DNA of 64,000 bases from NCBI RefSeq assembly GCF_022447245.1, contig NZ_JAKVBC010000001.1, positions 227,549-291,548 on the forward strand, in the 5' to 3' direction. Shown here one piece after another: positions 36,381-46,863 of this stretch. The notes beneath the pieces are model-generated. The model searched no databases, was not told the DNA's origin, and saw only the letters and a program-made list of their open reading frames with translations. Positions within the stretch are counted from its first letter, which is position 1. Each line of letters begins with the position of its first letter. Made by a program: the position numbers and the translations under genes. This DNA is from Kordia sp. GTDB taxonomy: Bacteria; Bacteroidota; Bacteroidia; Flavobacteriales; Flavobacteriaceae.

Positions 36381-38687
36381 ATGAATCAGAATTATATAAA
36401 ACCAGATAACTGGTCTATCATCGAAGAAGGATTTGATACCGAAAGCATCAAGTCTTCGGAAAGTCTTTTTAGCATCGGAAACGGTGCTATGGGACAACGA
36501 GCTAATTTTGAAGAATATTACTCTGGAGCTACCTTTCAGGGAAGTTACATCGCTGGAGTGTATTATCCAGACAAAACAAAAGTAGGTTGGTGGAAAAATG
36601 GATATCCAGAATATTTTGCCAAAGTACTGAATGCACCAAGTTGGATAGGAATCAATGTAAAGATTAATGATGAGGTATTAGATTTAAATACTTGCAAAAA
36701 AGTAGCAGAATTCCGTCGTGAACTCAATATGAAAGAAGGTTGGTACGAACGCTCATTTATAGCAACATTACAAAACGATATCGAAATCGAAGTTTCAGCA
36801 AAACGATATCTGAGTTTAGATATTGATGAAGTTGGTGCTATTGCCTATAGTGTAAAACCACTAAATAGTGATGCCACCATAAAATATACACCATATTTAG
36901 ATTCGGGAATCAAAAATGAAGATGCCAACTGGGAGGAAAAATTCTGGGAAACCATTCAAGTAAAAGAAGAAAACAATCAGGCATTTATCGTTGCCAAAAC
37001 ACTCAAAACAGATTTCTATGCATGTACTTTCATGCAAACAGAAGTAGCCTTAAATGGTAAATCCCTTGAGTTACCGACAAATGTTTCTGAAAAATCAACA
37101 TACATCTCTTTTAACTATTCACAAGAAGTGAAAGCAAACGAAAGCTTAACCATTTATAAATATGGAGGATATACAGTTTGCACAAATCATGATAAGTATG
37201 AACTTATCAATGCAGCTAAAAAAGCATTGCATGAAGCTTCTACACTAGGTTTTGATACCTTATTGGAAAATCAAAAAGAAGCTTGGGCTAAAATTTGGGA
37301 AATGGCAGACATCACGATTGAAGGTGATGTAAAAGCGCAACAAGGAATTCGTTTCAATATCTTCCAACTAAATCAAACCTATTTAGGGAAAGATTCTCGT
37401 CTTAATATCGGTCCAAAAGGATTTACAGGCGAAAAATATGGAGGAAGTACCTATTGGGATACAGAAGCATACTGCATTCCTTTCTATATGACTACCAAAG
37501 ATCAGCAAGTAGCACGTAACCTGTTACAATATCGTTATAATCACTTAGAAAAAGCTATTGAAAATGCAGAAAAACTAGGTTTTAACAATGGTGCTGCCTT
37601 GTATCCTATGGTAACGATGAACGGTGAAGAATGTCACAACGAGTGGGAAATTACTTTTGAAGAAATTCACCGAAATGGAGCCATTGCTTTTGCCATCTAC
37701 AACTATACTCGTTATACTGGCGATTACAGCTATATTCCAGAAATGGGACTAGAAGTCATGATCGGAATTGCCCGTTTTTGGCATCAAAGAGCAAGTTTCT
37801 CTACAGCAAAAAACAAGTATGTAATTTTAGGAGTTACAGGTCCAAACGAATACGAAAACAATGTCAATAACAATTGGTATACCAACCACATCGCAAAATG
37901 GTGTATCCAATTTGCCGCAGCAAATATTGAAAAAGTAAAGAACGAATACGCAACTGATTACGAACGCATCATGCAAAAAGCTCGTGTATCAGATCAAGAA
38001 ATCTCTTCTTGGATGGAAGTTGCTGAAAACATGTATTTCCCATACAGTGAACAATACGGTGTATACTTACAACAAGATGGATTCTTAGACAAAGACTTGG
38101 TAAATGTTGCAGATTTAGATGCTTCTCAACGTCCTATAAATCAAAAATGGAGTTGGGATCGTATTCTACGCTCACCATACATCAAACAAGCAGATACCTT
38201 ACAAGGTTTCTACTTCTTTGAAGATCATTTTACCAAAGAAGAATTGGAAAAACACTTTAATTTCTACGAACCATTTACAGTTCACGAATCGTCACTATCA
38301 CCGTGTGTACATAGTATCCAAGCTGCCAAATTGGATAAAATGGACATGGCATATACGTTCTATTTACGTACATCGCGACTCGATTTAGATGATTATAACA
38401 AAGAAGTTGAAGAAGGTTTACACATTACCTCTATGGCAGGAACTTGGATGAGCATTGTAGAAGGTTTTGGTGGTATGCGCATGAAAAATGATACACTTTC
38501 GTTTGAGCCAAGAATTCCAGAACAATGGAAAGGATATTCATTCAAAGTAAACTATCGAAATCACATCCTTAAAATCAATGTCACACAAAACGGAACCTCT
38601 TTCGAACTTGAAAAAGGAAATGATTTAGTGATCTTAGTCGATGGAAAAAAAGTAGCAGTTTCACCAAACGATTTGGTAACTGTTTGA
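36381..38687 (+). CDS. GH65 maltose phosphorylase-type glycoside hydrolase
   Basis: A 768-aa GH65 enzyme. The N-terminal beta-sandwich begins with IIEEGFDTESIKSSESLFSIGNGAMGQRANFEE; the (alpha/alpha)6 barrel follows with GEKYGGSTYWDTEAYCIPFYM. The general acid Glu lies in VTGPNEYENNVNNNW (~485-500), and the phosphate-binding loop HESSLSPCVHSIQAAKL (~635) and the GTW segment near 690 are present. Length and motifs fit maltose phosphorylase (maltose + Pi to glucose + beta-glucose 1-phosphate), and the adjacent pgmB supports this over kojibiose or trehalose phosphorylases. Cytoplasmic; no signal peptide. Confidence 0.95.
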   Translation: MNQNYIKPDNWSIIEEGFDTESIKSSESLFSIGNGAMGQRANFEEYYSGATFQGSYIAGVYYPDKTKVGWWKNGYPEYFAKVLNAPSWIGINVKINDEVLDLNTCKKVAEFRRELNMKEGWYERSFIATLQNDIEIEVSAKRYLSLDIDEVGAIAYSVKPLNSDATIKYTPYLDSGIKNEDANWEEKFWETIQVKEENNQAFIVAKTLKTDFYACTFMQTEVALNGKSLELPTNVSEKSTYISFNYSQEVKANESLTIYKYGGYTVCTNHDKYELINAAKKALHEASTLGFDTLLENQKEAWAKIWEMADITIEGDVKAQQGIRFNIFQLNQTYLGKDSRLNIGPKGFTGEKYGGSTYWDTEAYCIPFYMTTKDQQVARNLLQYRYNHLEKAIENAEKLGFNNGAALYPMVTMNGEECHNEWEITFEEIHRNGAIAFAIYNYTRYTGDYSYIPEMGLEVMIGIARFWHQRASFSTAKNKYVILGVTGPNEYENNVNNNWYTNHIAKWCIQFAAANIEKVKNEYATDYERIMQKARVSDQEISSWMEVAENMYFPYSEQYGVYLQQDGFLDKDLVNVADLDASQRPINQKWSWDRILRSPYIKQADTLQGFYFFEDHFTKEELEKHFNFYEPFTVHESSLSPCVHSIQAAKLDKMDMAYTFYLRTSRLDLDDYNKEVEEGLHITSMAGTWMSIVEGFGGMRMKNDTLSFEPRIPEQWKGYSFKVNYRNHILKINVTQNGTSFELEKGNDLVILVDGKKVAVSPNDLVTV

Positions 38688-38782
38688 ACATAAAGGAGCT
38701 ATTTCCTGCTTTCCGCTGTATCTTTTTTTGCCATATAGGCAAGCAAAAAAAGGATGCCGCTGCAATCAGGGCTAGTCATAAC

Positions 38783-38842
38783 AGTATTGAGAATTGAGAA
38801 ATTAGTAGTGAGAGACATTCTGATATCTCAATTCTCAATACT
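38783..38842. repeat. 17-bp perfect inverted repeat between GH65 and GH13 genes
   Basis: AGTATTGAGAATTGAGA at 38783-38799 and its exact complement at 38826-38842, with 26 bp between. It would form a strong cruciform or RNA hairpin in an intergenic space of 183 bp. The lack of a T-run argues against a simple terminator; it may be a REP/MITE-like element. Confidence 0.75.
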
Positions 38843-38870
38843 AACAATTAACTACTAGAAAGACTTTCAG

Positions 38871-40790
38871 ATGAAAAAACTAATCGTATTCACCTTACTC
38901 GCATTCTGCTTCTCTTGCAAACAAACTGAAGACACTTCATCTGAAAAAACAAAGGTTTCACTAACAGAAGTCACTGAAGTCAAAAACGATATCGAACGTC
39001 TAGAACCACCACATTGGTGGACAGGTTTCAAAAACACAAAACTCCAGCTCTTAGTCAAACATCCAAACATTGCAAAAGCAACACCAAGCATTGCAAATTC
39101 CAATATCAAAATTGAAAATATTCAAAAAGGAGAAAGTTCAAATTACCTTTTCATTGATCTAGATATTGCAGAAGCTCAGGTTGGAAAATTTAATATCGAG
39201 TTCAAATTAGAAAATAACACAACACTTACTCAAACCTACGAACTCAAAGAACGTACAAAAGCTGCTGATGATTACATAGGTTTCAACAGTTCAGATGCTA
39301 TCTACCTTATCACACCTGATCGATTTGCTAATGCAAAACCTGAAAACGACGTATTTAAAAATATGAACGAAACTACGATCGATCGTACAGATCATTATGC
39401 ACGTCATGGTGGAGATATTAAAGGAATTACTGAGCATTTGGACTATATTGAAGACTTAGGTTTTACAGCAATCTGGTCCTGTCCACTACTCACCAATGAT
39501 ATGAAACAAAGTTCCTATCACGGATACGCAATCACAGATTATTATCAAGTTGATCCTCGGTTTGGAACATTTGAAGAATACAAAGAATTGGCAAATAAAG
39601 CTGACGAACGTGGCATAAAGCTCATTATGGATCAAGTAGCAAACCATTGCGGGCTAGAACATTGGTGGATGAAAGATTTACCATTCAACGATTGGGTAAA
39701 CTATCAAAAAGATTTTGAAAATGGTGAAAAAACAACCTTTTCAAATCATAGACGCACATCCAATCAAGATAATTATGCTTCTCAAAGCGATCAAAAAGGC
39801 ATGACCGATGGTTGGTTTGTGAAGACAATGCCCGATTTAAACCAACGCAATCCATACATGGCAAACTATAGTATTCAAAACAGTATTTGGTGGATTGAAT
39901 CTTTAGGTTTGAGCGGAATTCGTCAAGATACCTATCCGTATCCTGACAAAGAATTTATGAGCAAATGGGCAGGCGCAATAATGACAGAATATCCAAAGTT
40001 TAGTATTGTCGGTGAAGAATGGAGTTACAATCCATTATTAATTGGCTACTGGCAAACAAGCGCTAATAATAAAGACGGTTACGAAAGCAACTTAAAATCT
40101 ACGATGGATTTTGCCATGCAACGTAAAACCGTAGAAGCATTAAACGAAGAAGAATCGTGGGACAAAGGTTTGGTAAAAATCTATGAAGGTTTGGCAAACG
40201 ATTTTCATTATGCAACACCAAAAGATGTTATGATTTTTCCAGATAATCATGATATGAGTCGCATCTTTACACAACTCAAAGGGGACATTGTGAATACCAA
40301 AATGGCGTTGAGTTATTTACTGACGTTACCAAGAATTCCACAAGTATATTACGGAACTGAAATTTTAATGAACGATTTTGCAAAACCAGGCGATCATGGA
40401 TTAATCAGAACAGATTTCCCTGGTGGTTGGCAAGGTGATAGCACCAATGCATTTACAGGTGAAGGCTTAACAGCAGAGCAAAAAGACATGCAATCCTACC
40501 TAAAAAAACTATTGAATTTCCGCAAAAATAGCAAAGTCATTCACGAAGGAAAAACGGTTCATTTTGCACCGTTCTTGGGAACCTATTTCTTATTTAGGAC
40601 TCTAGGCGACCAAACGGTAGTGCATATCATTAATAAAAATGAACAGCCTATTATGATTGACTTAAAGCGTTATGCAGAGATGAATTTAAAAGCAAAAACA
40701 TTGACGAATGTGATCACAGGAGAGCAATTTATGTGGAATGATGACATTAAACTCAAAGAAAAAGGAAGTATAATTTTGACAACGAAATAA
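38871..40790 (+). CDS. GH13 lipoprotein, SusA/neopullulanase-like
   Basis: A 639-aa lipoprotein (lipobox FSC, Cys16, followed by KQTEDTSSEK). An N-terminal cyclomaltodextrinase-N-like domain (ERLEPPHWWTGFKNTKLQLLVKH) is typical of neopullulanase/cyclomaltodextrinase enzymes. The GH13 barrel shows all four regions: MDQVANHCG (~254), GIRQDTYPY with the nucleophile Asp (~348), VGEEW with the acid/base Glu (~380) and PDNHDMSR (~457). Probably periplasmic, degrading imported maltodextrins before maltose crosses the inner membrane. It has its own promoter region containing the inverted repeat. Confidence 0.95.
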   Translation: MKKLIVFTLLAFCFSCKQTEDTSSEKTKVSLTEVTEVKNDIERLEPPHWWTGFKNTKLQLLVKHPNIAKATPSIANSNIKIENIQKGESSNYLFIDLDIAEAQVGKFNIEFKLENNTTLTQTYELKERTKAADDYIGFNSSDAIYLITPDRFANAKPENDVFKNMNETTIDRTDHYARHGGDIKGITEHLDYIEDLGFTAIWSCPLLTNDMKQSSYHGYAITDYYQVDPRFGTFEEYKELANKADERGIKLIMDQVANHCGLEHWWMKDLPFNDWVNYQKDFENGEKTTFSNHRRTSNQDNYASQSDQKGMTDGWFVKTMPDLNQRNPYMANYSIQNSIWWIESLGLSGIRQDTYPYPDKEFMSKWAGAIMTEYPKFSIVGEEWSYNPLLIGYWQTSANNKDGYESNLKSTMDFAMQRKTVEALNEEESWDKGLVKIYEGLANDFHYATPKDVMIFPDNHDMSRIFTQLKGDIVNTKMALSYLLTLPRIPQVYYGTEILMNDFAKPGDHGLIRTDFPGGWQGDSTNAFTGEGLTAEQKDMQSYLKKLLNFRKNSKVIHEGKTVHFAPFLGTYFLFRTLGDQTVVHIINKNEQPIMIDLKRYAEMNLKAKTLTNVITGEQFMWNDDIKLKEKGSIILTTK

Positions 40791-40810
40791 CATCTCGACT
40801 GCGCTCGATG
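40791..40810. repeat. REP-like palindrome around CTCGACTGCGCTCGAT
   Basis: TCGA-N6-TCGA palindrome inserted exactly between the GH13 stop and the next start; its last bases contain the first ATG of an N-terminally extended reading of the esterase. A degenerate copy with three C-to-T changes is at 63742-63757. Confidence 0.6.
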
Positions 40811-40819
40811 CAACACATT

Positions 40820-42886
40820 ATGAAATACAAAATCACTATCATATTAATCTCTTTGCTCTTACTTTCCTGCAAAGGACAACAAAAAGACGACAATACCAAT
40901 GGTAAAAAATCAGTCATGATGATTGTGAATGATTTACCAAGCGATCATGATTATTCAAAAGACATTTATATTTCAGGTGATTTTGAAGGTTGGTCTGGCG
41001 GAAGACCAGAATTGAAACTAGAAAAAAAAGATAAATACTATCAAATTACACTTCCAAATCATAAGAACAATATCAGTTTCAAATTTACACTCGGAACTTG
41101 GGAAAGTGTAGAGCTTAACGAAAAGCGTCAGAACATAGAAAATAGAACCTATTCTTTTAAAGAAACTCCTGAAACAATTAATATTTCTATTGGCGCTTGG
41201 TCTGATGGCAAAGCAAACGAAACCGTTTCTAGCAAACAACCCAATGTAGAAATCTTTGCGGAAGCATTTAAAATTCCTCAACTCAATAAAACACGAAAAA
41301 TCATGGTGTATTTGCCACCAAACTATGCAAACACTAACGATTCGTATCCTGTACTATACATGCATGATGGACAAAATGTATTTGACAAAGCAACTTCATA
41401 TTCTGGTGAATGGGAAGTAGACGAAACGCTCAATAAATTACATTATACACATGGTTTGGATGTCATTGTAGTTGCTATTGACAACAGCGAAGATCGTATG
41501 GAAGAATACACTGCTTGGAAACATGAAAAATACGGAACGCCTCAAGGAAAGGAATATGTGGAATTTATTGTTAACACACTAAAACCAGCTATTGATCAGA
41601 AATATAGAACTAAAAAAGATGTAAAAAACACTGCCGTTATGGGAAGTTCTATGGGCGGATTAATTTCACATTATGCGGTATTTGCACATCCTGAAGTATT
41701 TGGAAAAGCAGGCATATTTTCACCATCATTCTGGATATCTGAGAAGTTATTTCGCTTCACAAAGCAACAAATGATGAAAACGAAAGACTCAAGATTATAC
41801 TACTTAATGGGCAAAAAAGAAGGTGAAAACATGGTAGAAAACCTTCAAAAAATGCTAGAATTACTAGATACTAATGCTTTTCCAAAAAACAATATCAATG
41901 CTAAATTTTCTCCTGATGGAACGCATAATGAATCTTTTTGGCGCAGCGAATTAAAAACAGCCTTGCTTTGGTTATTTGCTGAAAACGTTAAATTTCAACC
42001 AAGTGATGGACCTAGTGCACGAGAAGTGACAACCGTAAATTTAGCTAGTGGAAAACTCATGCGTGTCGTCGATTTTCCATCAAACTATATTCGCCCAAGA
42101 AATGTAGATGTGTGGTTGCCTAAAAACTATTCAAAAGACAATAAATATAGTGTATTGTACATGCACGATGGGCAAATGTTATATGATGCTGCTACCACTT
42201 GGAACAAACAAGAATGGAAAGTAGATGAAGTGGCTTCTCAATTAATGAAAGAAGGAAAAGTTCAGGATTTTATAGTAGTATCGCCATGGAATATTTCAGA
42301 AATTAGATGGCAAGATTATTTTCCTCAAAAAGCATTTAGTTATCTGAATGCTGAAACACAAAAGAAACTTACTGATGAAGCAAAGCAAAGGAATTTTTCA
42401 TTAGCGTTTAATGCAGATAACTATTTAAAATTCCTTACTAAAGAATTAAAACCATACATTGACAAAACCTATGCCGTAAAAACCGATCGTGAACATACCT
42501 TTGTCGCTGGTTAGAGTATGGGCGGATTAATTTCGATGTATGCGATGTGTGAATATCCAGAAATTTACAGTGCTGCTGCTTGTATTTCGACACATTGGGA
42601 AGGCATTGTTCCAACCACAGAAAATAACCCTGTTCCAGATACAATTTTTGCCTATATGAGCGATCATTTGCCATCACCTGAAACACATCGTTTCTATTTT
42701 GATTATGGAACTGAAACTCTTGATAAATATTATCCGCAATATGCGCCAATCGTGGATACGATATTTAAAAGAAAGGGATACACAGAGAAAAACTTTGCGA
42801 ACTTGAAATTTGAAGGCGAAAATCATTCTGAAAATGCTTGGCAAAAACGATTGCATATTCCGTTCACCTTCTTATTAAAAAAATAG
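40820..42886 (+). pseudogene. Double-domain esterase lipoprotein (enterochelin-esterase type), amber-interrupted
   Basis: One 688-residue frame is interrupted by TAG at 42512-42514. It has a lipoprotein signal (MKYKITIILISLLLLSC), an early-set/CBM48-like domain (DIYISGDFEGWSGG), and two alpha/beta-hydrolase domains of the putative esterase/enterochelin esterase family. Domain 1 has VLYMHDGQNVFDKATS and GSSMGGLIS (Ser near 274). Domain 2 repeats VLYMHDGQMLYDAATT and then reads VAG-stop-SMGGLISMYAMCEYPE: the amber replaces the residue right before the catalytic Ser. One change such as TCG to TAG explains it. The first half could still be made. The downstream part (42518-42886) has an in-frame ATG but lacks the fold's N-terminal half. 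The start is set after the REP palindrome. The role in the glucan locus is probably deacylation; this is inference. Confidence 0.8.
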
Positions 42887-42889
42887 CCC

Positions 42890-45274
42890 ATGAAATTCAT
42901 TAAAATTCTACTCATATCAGTTTTATGTTTGCAATTTTCTGTTGCTCAAAATGCGGATCGAAAATTCATAAATTTTAAGGAAAGTTCTCCTAACAAATAC
43001 TTTGTAAGTGTTTCTGATGGTGTGTATCTTTTTCGTCTGATAAATGACGAAATTATAGAAACAACTTTTGTCCCAAAAGGTCAAAAAATAGAAGGTATCA
43101 GTCATGCTGTCATTTTAAAAACAGCTGAAAAGATGAGTGCTACAGAAAAAGGTTCGTCAATTGAGTTAGTTTCTGATGGAATTTCAGTGACTATCACAAA
43201 ATCACCATTTCAAATTGCATATAGTTACAAAGGAAGGCCTATCATTTCTGAAAAAAATGGCTATCAGAAAGTGAAAGAAGGTGAAGCGATTCAATTCAAC
43301 TTAACAAAAGACGAAGTTTTATTTGGTGGTGGCGCACGCGCTTTAGGTATGAATCGTCGTGGAAATCGCTTAAAATTATACAACCGAGCTCATTATGGCT
43401 ATGAAACTCGTTCAGAATTGATGAATTATACCATGCCCATTGTGATTTCATCCAACAGATACATGATTCATTTTGACAATGCGCCAATTGGTTATTTAGA
43501 TTTAGATAGTAAAAAAGAAAATACTCTTACCTACGAAACCATTTCGGGTCGTAAAACCTATCAAGTGATTGCTGGTGATTCTTGGATTGATATGATTGAC
43601 AAGTATACAGATTTGACGGGAAAACAACCATTGCCGCCACGTTGGGCATTTGGAAACTTTTCAAGTCGATTTGGTTATCATTCACAAGCAGAAACAGAAG
43701 CAACTATCAAAGCTTTTAAAACAGAAGAAATTCCCGTTGATGCGATCATTCTAGACTTGTATTGGTTTGGAAAAGAGATAAAAGGCACTATGGGAAATTT
43801 ACAAGTCTACAAAGACTCGTTTCCAGATGCCAAACAAATGATCAAAAATTTAGATGATCAAGGAGTAAAAACTGTTTTCATTACAGAACCGTTTATTTTA
43901 ACGACTTCCAAACGTTGGTATGAAGCTTCCAACTTAGGAATTTTAGCCAAAGATTCTATTGGTGAACCTTATAAATTCGATTTCTACTTTGGAAACACCG
44001 GTTTGGTCGATATTTACAATCCGAAAGGTGAAAAATGGTTTTGGAATATCTATAAAGATTTAGCTGACTTAGGTGTGGCAGGAGTTTGGGGCGATTTAGG
44101 CGAGCCAGAAGTACATCCAGAAAAACTCATACATCACACAGGAACTGCCAACGAAAAACATAATATCTACGGACATGATTGGGCACGATTGGTTTATGAA
44201 GGTTATGCCAAAGATTTTCCAAATGTGCGACCTTTTATTTTGATGCGTGCAGGCTATTCAGGTTCGCAACGTTATGGGCTCATTCCTTGGTCTGGTGATG
44301 TCAACAGAACTTGGGGCGGATTGGAATCGCAACCAGAAATTGCACTACAAATGGCAATGCAAGGTTTGAGCTATATGCATTCTGATTTAGGTGGTTTTGC
44401 TGGTGCAAATCTGAATGATAACTTATACATACGTTGGTTGCAATACGGCGTGTTTCAACCTATTTACAGACCGCATGCACAAGAGGAAGTGCCGAGTGAA
44501 CCTGTATTTCGTTCGCCACGTGCTAAAAAATTAGCCAAAGAAGCCATTGAATTACGTTATCAACTGTTGCCGTATAATTATACTATTGCTTTTGAGAACA
44601 ATCAAAAAGGAACACCATTGATGCGCCCGTTGTTTTTTGAAGAAACAGACAATAAAGCTTTATATACAAATGCTTCTACCTATTTATGGGGAAATGATTT
44701 CTTGGTAACACCCATTGTAAAAGATAGTGTACAAACTAAAAAAGTATATTTTCCAAAAGGTTCGGTTTGGTTTGACTTTGAAACAGATGAAAAAGTAAAT
44801 GGCGGACAATCAAAAATAGTTCCTACTATAGAAAATGCGATTCCTGTGTATGTTCGTGGTGGCGCGTTTATTACTATGGCAAGTCCAATGCAAACAACCA
44901 CAGAATACAATCCAAATACGCTTCAATTACACTATTATCACGATGAAAGTATTGCAAAAAGTGAACGCAACTTGTACAACGATGATGGAGAAACCAAGAA
45001 TGCTTTTGAAAAAGGAATGTATGAATTGTTAACGTTTGAAAGTACACTGAAAAAGAATCGTTTGGAAATTGAGTTAGAAGCTGATACTGGGAAAAAATAT
45101 GCTTCTAGTACAAAAAGCATTCAAGTCGTCATTCACAATATGAATGTAAAACCCAGAAAAATAAAGTTTCGCGGAAAGCGTGTCAAATTCAAATGGAATA
45201 AAACCTACAAGACGGTCAAATTTGACATTAGTTGGAATACTAAAAAAGAACGTAAAATAACGATCAAATTATAG
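42890..45274 (+). CDS. GH31 alpha-glucosidase
   Basis: A 794-aa exported GH31 enzyme (signal peptide MKFIKILLISVLCLQFSVAQ). An N-terminal beta-sandwich contains NLTKDEVLFGGGARALGMNRRGNRLKLYN, followed by a (beta/alpha)8 barrel (PPRWAFGNFSSRFGYHSQAE). The catalytic nucleophile Asp lies in VWGDLGEPEVHPE (~400) and the acid/base Asp in WSGDVNRTWGG (~467). C-terminal beta domains end with the basic KFKWNKTYKTVKFD. It is 3 bp after the esterase stop. Expected to release glucose from the non-reducing ends of malto-oligosaccharides in the periplasm. Confidence 0.95.
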   Translation: MKFIKILLISVLCLQFSVAQNADRKFINFKESSPNKYFVSVSDGVYLFRLINDEIIETTFVPKGQKIEGISHAVILKTAEKMSATEKGSSIELVSDGISVTITKSPFQIAYSYKGRPIISEKNGYQKVKEGEAIQFNLTKDEVLFGGGARALGMNRRGNRLKLYNRAHYGYETRSELMNYTMPIVISSNRYMIHFDNAPIGYLDLDSKKENTLTYETISGRKTYQVIAGDSWIDMIDKYTDLTGKQPLPPRWAFGNFSSRFGYHSQAETEATIKAFKTEEIPVDAIILDLYWFGKEIKGTMGNLQVYKDSFPDAKQMIKNLDDQGVKTVFITEPFILTTSKRWYEASNLGILAKDSIGEPYKFDFYFGNTGLVDIYNPKGEKWFWNIYKDLADLGVAGVWGDLGEPEVHPEKLIHHTGTANEKHNIYGHDWARLVYEGYAKDFPNVRPFILMRAGYSGSQRYGLIPWSGDVNRTWGGLESQPEIALQMAMQGLSYMHSDLGGFAGANLNDNLYIRWLQYGVFQPIYRPHAQEEVPSEPVFRSPRAKKLAKEAIELRYQLLPYNYTIAFENNQKGTPLMRPLFFEETDNKALYTNASTYLWGNDFLVTPIVKDSVQTKKVYFPKGSVWFDFETDEKVNGGQSKIVPTIENAIPVYVRGGAFITMASPMQTTTEYNPNTLQLHYYHDESIAKSERNLYNDDGETKNAFEKGMYELLTFESTLKKNRLEIELEADTGKKYASSTKSIQVVIHNMNVKPRKIKFRGKRVKFKWNKTYKTVKFDISWNTKKERKITIKL

Positions 45275-45292
45275 AAATTAACATATAAGCCA

Positions 45293-46732
45293 ATGAAAAA
45301 TTTAAACTTATTCTTAATCATAGCACTTCTTTTCCTGTCATGTAAAACAGAAAAAAAAGAAGTTATAAAAACACCAGAACCCCAAATAAAAGAAATTGCT
45401 GCCGTTTCTTCTGATATGATGGAAAATGCGGTAATTTATGAAGCAAACATACGTCAATATTCAAAAGAAGGTTCTTTTGATGCCTTTACAAAAGATATTC
45501 CTCAATTAAAACAATTGGGCGTAAAAGTGATTTGGTTGATGCCTATTTTCCCTATTTCAGAAACCAAACGCAAAGCTACAGGCGATAAGTTTGCTAGTGA
45601 TATTGAAGACCCTGAGGAACGTAAAAAATACTTAGGAAGTTATTATGCAGTTTCAGATTTTACGAAAATAAATCCTGAATTTGGAACAATTGAAGATTTT
45701 AGAGAACTCGTAAAAACGGCACATGCTAATGATATCTATGTTATCTTAGATTGGGTTCCAAATCATACAGGTTGGGATCATACATGGTTAAAAACAAATC
45801 CAGATTTCTACACAAAAAATGCAAAAGGCGAAATTACAGATCCACTAAATGAAGATGGAATACCAGTAGGTTGGGCAGATGTAGCAGATTTAAATTATGA
45901 CAACAAAGAGCTTCGAAAAGCTATGATTAAAGACATGCAATATTGGTTAACCAAAGAAAATGTAGACGGTTTTCGTTGTGATGTGGCAGGTTCTGTACCA
46001 ACTGATTTTTGGGAAGAAGCTATACCTCAACTCCGTGCTACAAAAGATATTTTTATGCTAGCAGAAGCTTGGGAACCTGAACTATTAAAAGGCAACTTAT
46101 TTGACATGGCGTATGGTTGGGATACACATCATCGAATGAATCATATTGCCAAAGGTGAAGAAACGGTTGCCAACTGGGATAAACGGATACAACAAATTGA
46201 TTCTTTGTATGAAAACAATGATATTTTGATGAATTTCGTTACCAATCATGATGAAAATTCATGGAATGGAACTATTGAAGAACGCATGGGCAAAGGAGCA
46301 GCTGCATTTACGGCTTTGAGTTATATAGCACCTGGAATGCCATTAATCTATTCTGGACAAGAGTATGATATGAAACATCGTTTGAAATTCTTTGAGAAAG
46401 ACGAAATTCCAAAAGCAAAAGGTGAAATGTGGCCATTATTGGAAAAATTAGGCGCATTAAAAAATACAAATACAGCTTTACACGGCGGAAAAAATGCTGC
46501 CTCTTATACAAAGTTACAAACAAGCAAAGGCGATCAAGTGTTAGCTTTTAAACGCGAAAAAGATGGCAAGCAAGTGTATTATATTGGAAATTTATCCAAA
46601 GAGCCTGTCATCACGACGATTGAACTTGCAGGAAACTTTACGAATCACATAAATGGAGATACGATTATCTTCAGAGAAGGACAAGATGTTGCTTTACAAC
46701 CTTGGCAATATATGGTGTTAGTTTCTGAGTAA
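45293..46732 (+). CDS. GH13 alpha-amylase lipoprotein
   Basis: A 479-aa lipoprotein (lipobox LSC, Cys17). It is a compact GH13 barrel without extra N-terminal modules. Conserved regions: ILDWVPNHT (~151), GFRCDVAG with nucleophile Asp (~225), LAEAWE with acid/base Glu (~257) and VTNHDE (~316). The C-terminal all-beta domain ends YMVLVSE. It is 18 bp after the GH31 gene and is the last gene of the plus-strand operon, closed by two terminators. Together with the GH13 at 38871 it gives a periplasmic or surface pair of alpha-glucanases. Confidence 0.95.
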   Translation: MKNLNLFLIIALLFLSCKTEKKEVIKTPEPQIKEIAAVSSDMMENAVIYEANIRQYSKEGSFDAFTKDIPQLKQLGVKVIWLMPIFPISETKRKATGDKFASDIEDPEERKKYLGSYYAVSDFTKINPEFGTIEDFRELVKTAHANDIYVILDWVPNHTGWDHTWLKTNPDFYTKNAKGEITDPLNEDGIPVGWADVADLNYDNKELRKAMIKDMQYWLTKENVDGFRCDVAGSVPTDFWEEAIPQLRATKDIFMLAEAWEPELLKGNLFDMAYGWDTHHRMNHIAKGEETVANWDKRIQQIDSLYENNDILMNFVTNHDENSWNGTIEERMGKGAAAFTALSYIAPGMPLIYSGQEYDMKHRLKFFEKDEIPKAKGEMWPLLEKLGALKNTNTALHGGKNAASYTKLQTSKGDQVLAFKREKDGKQVYYIGNLSKEPVITTIELAGNFTNHINGDTIIFREGQDVALQPWQYMVLVSE

Positions 46733-46759
46733 TTTACATTACAAAATACACACAAAATT

Positions 46760-46787
46760 AGACTCCGTTTTATTGCGGAGTTTTTTA
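46760..46787 (+). terminator. First terminator of the alpha-glucan operon
   Basis: GACTCCG-loop TTTTATT-CGGAGTT stem followed by a T-run, 28 bp after the last GH13 stop. Confidence 0.85.
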
Positions 46788-46835
46788 TTAAATGCATTCA
46801 AAAAATTGTTTGCAATACTTCAATTGAAGGCACAT

Positions 46836-46863
46836 AAAAAGAGCCTTCTTGCGAAGGCTCTTT
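46836..46863. terminator. Second, bidirectional terminator of the alpha-glucan operon
   Basis: Perfect 12-bp stem AAAAGAGCCTTC / GAAGGCTCTTTT with a TTGC tetraloop. The A and T runs on both sides make it functional in both directions. Confidence 0.9.

Noticed and set aside
42512..42514. TAG read as selenocysteine or pyrrolysine
   Set aside because: TAG ends normal genes in this window (45274, 61421, 63699), and nothing supports recoding; a point mutation is simpler.
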